Shown here: positions 1 through 6,200 of the stretch, one piece after another
How the letters are laid out: the number at the start of each line of letters is the position of its first letter
How positions within the stretch are numbered: position 1 is the first letter of the stretch
From: Oscillospiraceae bacterium
Lineage (GTDB): Bacteria > Bacillota > Clostridia > Oscillospirales > Oscillospiraceae
Direction of reading: 5' to 3'
Assembly: GCA_016296045.1 (NCBI GenBank)
Contig: JAEDKB010000094.1
Span: 1 to 6,475 of the forward strand
Length of the DNA stretch: 6,475 nt
The notes under the pieces: generated by a model
What the model was told of the DNA's origin: nothing
Database searches by the model: none
The model's input: the letters and a program-made list of their open reading frames with translations, nothing else
Made by a program: the position numbers and the translations under genes

Positions 1-64
1 AAATGTTGACAACACTGTTCACCGCATCGGTCTGGTATTGCTGTATTTTGAATTGAAATTTCAT
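1..64 (-). CDS. res: Type III restriction enzyme subunit Res, N-terminal 21 codons only (runs off the left edge)
   Basis: The ATG at 64-62 opens a frame to the window edge with no stop. The peptide begins MKFQFKIQQYQTDAV, which fits the start of Type III Res subunits; the Q-Y-Q-T-x-A-V stretch corresponds to the Q-motif region that precedes the Walker A motif of these SF2 helicase/translocases. Start choice is firm: AGGAGG at 77-72 lies seven bases upstream. The gene starts 18 bases after the mod stop, the normal mod-res order for Type III R-M systems. In that family Res hydrolyses ATP, moves or signals along DNA, and cuts with a C-terminal nuclease domain, but only in complex with Mod. The helicase motifs and nuclease domain are outside the window, so whether the gene is intact cannot be judged. 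Identity rests on a short peptide plus context. Confidence 0.82.
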   Translation of the reverse strand, partial: MKFQFKIQQYQTDAVNSVVNI

Positions 65-71
65 GCAAATA

Positions 72-77
72 CCTCCT
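72..77 (-). promoter_or_regulatory. Ribosome-binding site of res
   Basis: Reverse complement reads AGGAGG, a perfect Shine-Dalgarno core, seven bases before the res ATG at 64-62. It fixes the res start and gives res its own strong initiation signal, which matters because the upstream mod frame is interrupted. Confidence 0.85.
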
Positions 78-82
78 GCGGA

Positions 83-1336
83 TTAAAGTACCTTTCTAGT
101 CGTGCTGGGGCTGTAGGTTTCAAAAATCTGATCAAAGTTGGTTGCGACGCTATCGCTGCCAAAACCGCTGTCACGGAATACCGCGTAGTAGGGCTGCTTC
201 TGGGCGATTGCCTTGACGGTTTCATCGGTGACATTACTGTCGAAGCAGGCAATCAGATATCCGTCTGCCACGCTGAACACCTTCTTACCAGCAATAACGG
301 TTTCTTCGATTTTGCTATCCAGCAGAATACCGAGATCCAACATCACTTGGAACAGCAGATCTTCGGGTGTGCGATCGGGCTTGATGTTATCAGCCATACC
401 GAACAATGTCTGGATGCTATACTCATCGGGAGTATAATAAACATCTTCCATGTTGCTGCTATCAATTTTCAAAACACGGAATCCAATATCCAGTCCTGCT
501 TCAGTCAACGGGCTGCTATCTTTCAGTTTAGTACCTACCCTACGAATGCGCTCCTTACCTAGATCGCAGATAGTTTTGTAGCCTTGCTTAGCCGCTTCGC
601 TTTTGGGATCGCATTCTTCTGGAAGCTGGACAAGGATGAAGTGGCGCTGTTTTCCGTCGTCTGCGTTCATCTGCAGTACAGCATGTGCAGTGGTCGCTGA
701 TCCAGAGAAGAAATCTAAAACAATGTCGGTATCATCCAAGCCGCAAAGCTTTGCTAACTCGATAATCAAATCGGGGTTTTTGGGGCTATCGAAAGGAATG
801 TCAACACCTGTTGGTCTGGACACAAGCAAGTCCGACCAGTTGCTATTTCGCAGAATGCCGTCTGCAGGAGCAACCCAATGCTCAATACCCATATTTTTTC
901 CTTTACCGTCTGGCTTGCGACGAATGAAGCGCTTGTTTTTTCCGGTTTTTGCCCAATATTCCTCTAGTGTCATTTTTGAGGAATACTGTTCGACATAGAC
1001 TCGATAGTTCTCTATTGCTTCTTCGGCAACTTCCCGCTTCCATTTCCACTGACCGTCAAGAGGAGTATATCCAAGGATTTCATACCGCATTGTAGGTCTG
1101 TCTGCGTTGTTCCAGAATCCTTTCCAATAACCAACATTAGCGCGTTCTTCGCTGGATTCTCTGTATACGGGTGCCATTTTGGATAGGGGGGATCTGGAGT
1201 ATACCAGCACATACTCTAATCCAACATTCATTGTTGCCAATCCGTTCTCTGCGAACTGCAGATTCAGGTTCTTATCATATCTGCGCGTGGCAATAATATT
1301 TCGGAAATTGTCTTGCCCGAAAATCTCATTGCACAT
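83..1336 (-). CDS. Mod C-terminal fragment (target recognition and AdoMet-binding half), up to 417 residues
   Basis: The first in-frame ATG after the premature stop is at 1336-1334, 30 codons downstream, giving a 417-residue open frame. It contains the target-recognition region, FSGSATT at fragment residues 210-216 (encoded from 709 leftward), and the conserved Mod C-terminus. I see no convincing Shine-Dalgarno before this ATG: only a purine-rich GAAGAAGAA lies some 15-25 bases upstream, which is too distant and weak. Efficient independent translation is therefore doubtful. It lacks the DPPY catalytic motif. It is best read as the distal part of the interrupted mod gene rather than a separate gene. 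Confidence 0.5.
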   Translation of the reverse strand: MCNEIFGQDNFRNIIATRRYDKNLNLQFAENGLATMNVGLEYVLVYSRSPLSKMAPVYRESSEERANVGYWKGFWNNADRPTMRYEILGYTPLDGQWKWKREVAEEAIENYRVYVEQYSSKMTLEEYWAKTGKNKRFIRRKPDGKGKNMGIEHWVAPADGILRNSNWSDLLVSRPTGVDIPFDSPKNPDLIIELAKLCGLDDTDIVLDFFSGSATTAHAVLQMNADDGKQRHFILVQLPEECDPKSEAAKQGYKTICDLGKERIRRVGTKLKDSSPLTEAGLDIGFRVLKIDSSNMEDVYYTPDEYSIQTLFGMADNIKPDRTPEDLLFQVMLDLGILLDSKIEETVIAGKKVFSVADGYLIACFDSNVTDETVKAIAQKQPYYAVFRDSGFGSDSVATNFDQIFETYSPSTTRKVL

Positions 1337-1417
1337 GTTAATGAGGTTATTCAGTTCTTCTTCTCCGATGCTGATAAATATAAAACCGTCATCGGTGAGC
1401 AGTCCTTTTGCAAGTTT

Positions 1418-1429
1418 TAACCGGGGTTA
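1418..1429. repeat. Short inverted repeat overlapping the premature stop
   Basis: On the minus strand TAACC-CC-GGTTA forms two perfect 5-base arms around two bases. The TAA stop is the outer part of the left arm. With tyrosine TAC or TAT restored the arms would be imperfect. It is too small to be a terminator and has no T-tract. Confidence 0.5.
1427..1429 (-). other. Premature in-frame TAA codon in mod
   Basis: The minus-strand codons read CTG TAA CCC CGG TTA AAA, i.e. L-stop-P-R-L-K. The codons before and after, back to 1969 and on to 85, are all in one frame. Family knowledge places tyrosine here, so a single substitution from TAC or TAT explains it. No homopolymer tract or short repeat that would suggest a phase-variable switch is present at the site. 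Confidence 0.9.
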
Positions 1430-1969
1430 CAGCATATTTAGCCAATCTGTATGAAAGCGTCCGTTACTATCGAGATTGGTTACTAATCTGCCACCGGCAT
1501 CATCAAACTGACCGCTATTAGCCAGATAGGAATCTGCCGATTGAGCAAAACTATCGGAGTAAACAAAGTCATGGCCTGTATTGTAGGGTGGATCAATATA
1601 GATCATTCTGATTTTACCGAGGTATGTTTCTTGGAGCAGTTTCAATGCCTCCAAATTGTCTCCTTCGATATAGATGTTGCCCGTAATATCAAAATCAACG
1701 CTATCACTCCGACAAGGACGCAAAGTTTTTGAAATGGGTGCATTAGCGGCAAGGACGCTTTTTCGCTTGTCTGGCCATGAAAATCTGTATCGTTCGGTGC
1801 TGCCTTCAACCACGACATCAGAAAGCTCCTGTCGGAGCATATCAAAATCAATCGCGTGAACAACCTTGCCATCACGAATGGTTTCTGTTACGCAATTGGG
1901 GAACAGCGCTCCGATCTGCTCTATGTGCGCTTGCACCATATCCTTACTGTGCATTTTCAGTTTATCCAT
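1427..1969 (-). CDS. Mod N-terminal fragment (catalytic DPPY half), 180 residues
   Basis: This is what would be translated from the mod start if the TAA is real. It carries the N-terminal segment, the GDNLEAL element (residues 103-109) and the DPPYNTG catalytic motif (126-132, with DPPY encoded at 1594-1583). It ends at DWLNML, just before the helix and strand that follow in intact enzymes. It lacks both the AdoMet-binding FSGSATT motif and the target-recognition region, so alone it should not methylate DNA. An automated gene finder could extend it to the TTG at 1993 (188 residues), but ATG at 1969 with GGAGG is the better start. Confidence 0.6.
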   Translation of the reverse strand: MDKLKMHSKDMVQAHIEQIGALFPNCVTETIRDGKVVHAIDFDMLRQELSDVVVEGSTERYRFSWPDKRKSVLAANAPISKTLRPCRSDSVDFDITGNIYIEGDNLEALKLLQETYLGKIRMIYIDPPYNTGHDFVYSDSFAQSADSYLANSGQFDDAGGRLVTNLDSNGRFHTDWLNML

Positions 1970-1970
1970 T

Positions 1971-2639
1971 TCATTTATCCTCCACGGCGCCAAGCCCCGA
2001 TAAATAATCTCTGAGCTTATCTAATAATTCATCTGAAAGCTTTGACAGTGTTTTTTGTCTATCTTCGATCTCTTGCTTTGCTTGTACTTTTGTATAAGAT
2101 TGATTGTTGTACTTAATTACTGATGCCACCTGATTATCTGATGCCACCTGATTATCAAACCTATCGTACAAATCTAACAACGAAATAATTGAATATGCTT
2201 GATTTCCAAGTCCTTTATAGTTTTCAAAAATTTCTTTTGAAATAAACGGTGCATAGCGTTTGTTCATCATTTCTGCTTCATCTAAGTGTTTTGCAGCTAA
2301 ATGAACAAAATCAGTTGTTTTTTCATATCCCGGATATTGATTGCCGCGAGTTATCATAACAGCAGCACCCATGTCGTAAACCACGGTCATGTGCTTCTCT
2401 GATAACTCCTGATACATGGTGAATTCGCGGTCAAATCTTTCTTTGCTCACATGTTCGCTTTTGCTTAACGAAGACTTGTATCTCTCCAGTTCTTTTTTCA
2501 GTGACGCTTCATATTTAGCGTTTAATCTATCCGTAATCTGATTTGCGCAGAATTTTATTACAACAGCAATAATTCCAGCGATTCCACCAAAGCTTGCCAC
2601 GACTGTTAAAGCAATTTTCCAGACACTATCCCAGCTCAT
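1971..2639 (-). CDS. Small single-pass membrane protein with coiled coil, unknown function
   Basis: I do not recognise a named family. The 222-residue product has one hydrophobic segment at about residues 8-31 (IALTVVASFGGIAGIIAVVI, then KF), with almost no residues ahead of it and no signal-peptide cleavage site. It is probably an N-terminal membrane anchor with a cytoplasmic body. Residues 36-82 are charged and heptad-like (KKELERYKSSLSKSE) and look like a coiled coil; 185-213 are again helical and charged. A six-residue DNQVAS motif is tandemly duplicated at 162-173. Its ATG overlaps the DUF4391 stop as ATGA and has GGAGG seven bases upstream. It ends one base before mod. The gene is clearly more AT-rich than its neighbours, suggesting separate acquisition into the operon. 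A membrane sensor, scaffold or effector of the defence locus is possible, but this is context-based inference only. Confidence 0.88.
   Translation of the reverse strand: MSWDSVWKIALTVVASFGGIAGIIAVVIKFCANQITDRLNAKYEASLKKELERYKSSLSKSEHVSKERFDREFTMYQELSEKHMTVVYDMGAAVMITRGNQYPGYEKTTDFVHLAAKHLDEAEMMNKRYAPFISKEIFENYKGLGNQAYSIISLLDLYDRFDNQVASDNQVASVIKYNNQSYTKVQAKQEIEDRQKTLSKLSDELLDKLRDYLSGLGAVEDK
1979..1983 (-). promoter_or_regulatory. Ribosome-binding site of mod
   Basis: Reverse complement reads GGAGG, nine bases before ATG at 1969-1967. It lies inside the 3' end of the membrane-protein gene, whose TGA (1973-1971) is one base from the mod ATG. This supports translational coupling and decides the mod start in favour of 1969. 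Confidence 0.75.
2120..2156. repeat. Perfect 18-base tandem duplication inside the membrane-protein gene
   Basis: The unit ctgatgccacctgattat occurs at 2120-2137 and again at 2138-2155 without mismatch, and one further base (2156) matches. The period is a multiple of three, so the reading frame is kept and the protein gains a second DNQVAS (residues 162-167 and 168-173). Slippage during replication is the likely origin. Confidence 0.95.
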
Positions 2640-3253
2640 TCTATTTCCTCCAACTGCTTTCGCAGAGCCTGCACCTGCTGGTACATCTCAAATTTCTTTT
2701 TTGGCTGAATCTCTTTCCGCGTGCGGGTATCCAGCTTTTCAATGTCCTTGCGCAGCTTTACAATCTGCTCCTGCCGACGCAGCCGGTCTTCTATGCTCAT
2801 GGGTACTGCTGCCGGTTTTTCTTCGGTCAGCGCGATCTGCTCGACAAAGCCTTCCCAGATTGCGGGGATGTTTTGCCCTCTGGCTTCCAGCTTCATTTCA
2901 TCTGCAGGCATCCACGGTGTTTTGTAGAGCTTACTGCTGTATAGGGCCAGCTGCTGCTGATCCTCATAGGCAAGCAGGAACACCAGCTTGTGCTTGTTCT
3001 GCCGCGCTATGCTTTCAACGATCCTGTTGTCGAATTCCTGCTTTTTTAACTGGATCGTCAGCATGAGGATCTCTGCGAGCTCATCGTTCTTGTCTACGTT
3101 GATGCTCTCTGCTGTCAGGTCATATTCCATGGTAATGCGTCTGACATCGGAAACGAATTTTTCCTTCAGCTCCGGCGATAGGTTCAGTTGCCGGTAGAAG
3201 GCTTCCTTCGGCATAGTCTTGCCGACGTGGGCTGTGCTGGGAAATGCTATCAT
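2636..3253 (-). CDS. DUF4391 family protein, unknown function
   Basis: The 205-residue product matches my memory of the DUF4391 family: an N-terminal P-K-E-A-F-Y-R-Q-L block (residues 15-23), the LNLSPELKEKFVSDVRRI helix (23-40), the I-x-L-K-K element (67-71) and the KLVFLLAY strand (89-96). Residues 152-205 are strongly charged and probably coiled coil (RLRRQEQIVKLRKDIEKLD). There is no signal peptide or membrane segment, so it should be cytosolic. The biochemical role is unknown; members are often seen beside helicases and methyltransferases in defence-type loci, so a partner or adaptor of the helicase is plausible. Start: ATG at 3253, which overlaps the helicase stop as ATGA. A longer frame from TTG at 3274 exists but would sit inside the helicase gene and adds only MLYGGDG. 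The 3' end overlaps the next gene by the same ATGA arrangement. Confidence 0.88.
   Translation of the reverse strand: MIAFPSTAHVGKTMPKEAFYRQLNLSPELKEKFVSDVRRITMEYDLTAESINVDKNDELAEILMLTIQLKKQEFDNRIVESIARQNKHKLVFLLAYEDQQQLALYSSKLYKTPWMPADEMKLEARGQNIPAIWEGFVEQIALTEEKPAAVPMSIEDRLRRQEQIVKLRKDIEKLDTRTRKEIQPKKKFEMYQQVQALRKQLEEIE
2647..2651 (-). promoter_or_regulatory. Ribosome-binding site of the membrane-protein gene
   Basis: Reverse complement reads GGAGG followed by AAATAGA and the ATG at 2639, a seven-base spacing. It lies within the last codons of the DUF4391 gene, so initiation here can be coupled to termination upstream through the ATGA overlap. Confidence 0.75.
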
Positions 3254-6200
3254 ACCGTCACCACCATAAAGCAAAGTAATTCAAAATCATCGATGCCGCT
3301 TATGTTGCCGGACAGGAAGGACGTCTGGCCGCTTCCGAAGAAGCTGTCAATGTCGCTCTCTTCCTTTACGCTGACGATGGAGGAGATTGCGTCCTGCAGC
3401 AGCTCGGAAACACGCCGCATGTCCTTGCCGTCCTTAGTTTCCTCATTGAACGCCCGGCAGGCGGCCATATCCGGCTCGGTCTTCCCACGTGCCGCCTGAC
3501 GCATGAAGTCCAGCGTTTCCTTCGGCTGCAGGTGGTTGCAAATGACTTCTCCGTCATCGCCCACAAACACCAAGTAGAAGGGGTGCAACTGGTTCTGGTT
3601 CTCGATGTTGATGCCCTTGTTCACGTTTTTCAGCACGAAGATTACTCCGGGCTTGTCTCCGTGAACAACGGCGTGTATTCCGAAGGGGGTGCGGTCGAGG
3701 CTGGGATGGTCTTTGATGTACGCCAGCAAATCCATGCGGAAGTCGTTGAGGCCCAAATCCATGATGGAAATGCCGTCCGTCATTTCTTCGAGGTCTACTA
3801 CTTCGTTCTGCAGGCGCTCCAGCTGCTGACGACGATACTGCAGGTCGCCCTGCTCATTGGAATTGATGTAGTCGTCATCGCCGGTGGAGGTCATGACGCT
3901 GATCCGCATTCGGGTCTCGACGCGGGCCTTCAGATTGATGTAATCGTCCAGCTCCAGATCCGGCCAGAAGTTCACCAGCTGAATGTACTTGTTCCGGCTG
4001 CCGATTCGGTCAATTCGTCCGAAGCGCTGAATGATGCGGACAGGGTTCCAATGGATATCGTAGTTGATGAGGTAGTCGCAGTCCTGCAGGTTCTGGCCTT
4101 CGGAAATGCAGTCCGTGGCGATCAGGATGTCGATGTCTCCGGGGTTCTTCTTCATCACCATATCACGCTCCTTGGATATCGGGGAGAAGCATGTCAGGAT
4201 CGTGTTCATATCCACGGGGAATTTGGGGATCGTTGTACGTCCGTCGATGGTTCCGGTGATGAGGGCTGTGTTTACACCAAACCGCTGCAAGGCGTATTTG
4301 CTGATGTTTTCGTATAGGTATTCTGCGGTATCCGAAAATGCTGTAAAGATGATGATCTTCCTGTTTCCGGAGTTGATCGGGTTCTGCTGCTTTTCTGCGA
4401 TGATCCGCTGCAGCTCGCACAGCTTGAAGTCGTGCTCGGGTGTAATATCCGAAACCATGAGGATCAGCAGCTCCAACACTTCCAAATCGGCTTCCAGCTC
4501 ACGCCTCCATGAAATGAAGTCCATGTCCCGCAGGTCGATGCGGAATTTCTTGCCGATGTTGAAAATATCCATGTTCTGATCGTCGAGGTCAAATTCCGAG
4601 TTGGACAGGTCTCGCATCTCTTTCACGGCGCTGCCGGTGATGCCGTGCTCGAAGTCATCGATCATTTTTACCGTGTCGGCTATATAGTCGCGGATCCGCT
4701 CCACGGTCATGAGGAAGGAATGCACAGAGCTTTCCATGCGCTTAAGAAGGTTGATGCTCATCAGGCGCTGGATACCGCGCTCACGTCCTGCTTGTGACAG
4801 GTTCTTTGCCTGCTTGGAATCCGGGTCTATGTACTTATGCAGCTTCGACGGCTGGATGTATTCGGTAGGGGTGTATATTTTGAGGTTCAGCAAATTCAGC
4901 TGCTCGAATACCTCCGTGTAGTTGATCGCGGAGGTCAGGTTGGTCAGCTTCGGGCGCACGGATATGGGGGCCTTGCGCTCCGGGAATGATCCGATAGCCG
5001 CAGTGTCGTAGTAGCGCTGAATGTGTTTCCGGCTCCGGGCGATGGTTACGCTGTCCAGAAGCTCAAAGAAATCGAAGTCCAGCCGCTGGAGGAGAGCCTG
5101 CGTGGTGCGCTCTTCGACCGGCAGCTTGCTCCATGAGTTGAACACTTTTTGCGCTTCACGGAATATTGTGTCAATGTCGGATTTGGTATTCAGCTTTTCG
5201 TTGATCTCTTCGGCATGACCTTCGTAGGCCAGTGCCAGCTGGTTGCGAAGATCTATGAATTTGTTGTTTACCGGGGTAGCCGAAAGCATGAGAACTTTGG
5301 TCTTTACGCCCGCTCTGATTACGCGGTTCATGAGGCGCAGGTACCGGTTCTCTTTTTCGTTGTCTGCGCCGGACAGCTCTCCGCCGTTGCGGAAGTTATG
5401 GGATTCGTCAATGACTACAAGGTCATAGTTTCCCCAGTTTATTCTGTCTATCGGAAGGCCGATAACTGTGTCGCCACGATCGCGGGAAAGGTCGGTATGG
5501 AACAGAATGTCATAGCGCAGCCGGTCTTGCGCCAGCGGGTTATTGATGAGGTTTCCTCGGTAGGTCATCCAGTTGTCCTTCAGCTTTTTGGGACAGAGGA
5601 CGAGGACATTCTTGTTCCGGCCTTCGTAATATTTGATTACGGCCAGTGCGGTGAAGGTCTTACCAAGACCGACGCTGTCCGCGAGGATGCAGCCGTTGTA
5701 CTGCTCCAGCTTGTTTATGATGCCCAGTGCTGCGTCCTTTTGGAAGTCGTACAGCTTATTCCATACCACGCTGCTCTTGAAGCCGGTCGCTTCGTTTGGC
5801 AGTACGTCTTCAGAAATGTCTTCCAGAAATTCGCTGAAAATGTGGTACAGCGTGAGGAAGTAAACCAGTTCCGGTGGGTTTTCTTGGTATACGGCGGATA
5901 TGGTATCAATAACGTCCTCAGTGACGTCCTGCATTCGGCTTTCGTCGCTCCAAATACGTTCAAAGAGCTTCATGTATTCGCTGCTGAACGGAGCGTCGAA
6001 TTTGTTAACCATGTTATACACGTTGTGGCCTCGGTCGCATCCGATGTCCACAGTCGTAAATCCGTTGAGGGGCATATAGGTAACCGGCTGGCCGTCGCTA
6101 TCCACGTTCATGAAGCCCTGCATGCCTTCCTGTGTACTGTTGGATTTAAATTGGGCCTTTTTGCGGATCCACTCTGCGCATTCACGGGCGATGGCCTTTT

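Larger units (their letters stand above)
83..1969 (-). pseudogene. mod: Type III DNA adenine methyltransferase Mod, interrupted by one in-frame TAA at codon 181
   Basis: Read through the stop, this is a 628-residue Mod, a normal size for the family. The frame is identical on both sides of the stop and no indel is needed. Motif order is that of a beta-class N6-adenine methyltransferase: catalytic DPPYNTG at residues 126-132, then a central target-recognition region (about 230-400), then the AdoMet-binding motif FSGSATT at about 421-427. The C-terminus (PYYAVFRDSGFGSDSV and on) is typical of Type III Mod. Codon 181 is TAA where the family shows tyrosine in DWLNM-(Y)-PRL; the missing stretch continues as PRLKLAKGLL then DDGFIFISI before the ATG at 1336. 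Start: ATG at 1969, GGAGG nine bases upstream, one base after the preceding stop. An upstream TTG at 1993 is possible but lies inside the previous gene and has no obvious site of its own. Alternatives to a pseudogene are a base-calling error or two complementing half-proteins. Confidence 0.9.

Noticed and set aside
38..562. 174-codon open frame on the plus strand
   Set aside because: Antisense to the mod C-terminus and the res start, both of which are supported by family motifs and ribosome-binding sites.
1390..1430. Frameshift or phase-variable tract as cause of the mod break
   Set aside because: Reading frames before and after the stop are identical and family residues continue immediately after it; there is no homopolymer or short repeat long enough for slipped-strand switching.
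1969..1993. Upstream TTG start for mod (MAPWRINEM...)
   Set aside because: It would overlap the preceding gene by 23 bases and the strong GGAGG lies downstream of it, correctly spaced for the ATG at 1969.
3253..3274. Upstream TTG start for the DUF4391 protein
   Set aside because: The ATG at 3253 gives the neat ATGA overlap used again at the next junction; the extra residues MLYGGDG show no conservation I recognise.
3532..4317. 261-codon open frame on the plus strand
   Set aside because: Antisense to helicase motifs V and VI and its C-terminal region; valine- and aspartate-rich low-complexity translation, no plausible ribosome-binding site or domain.
5656..5670. Near-palindrome GGTCTTGGTAAGACC
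   Set aside because: It encodes the invariant GLGKT Walker A motif; the symmetry is explained by codon choice and is not followed by a T-tract.
6121..6123. ATG at 6123 as the helicase start
   Set aside because: The same frame continues without a stop to the window edge and encodes a folded-looking PLD-like region; there is no good Shine-Dalgarno before this ATG.
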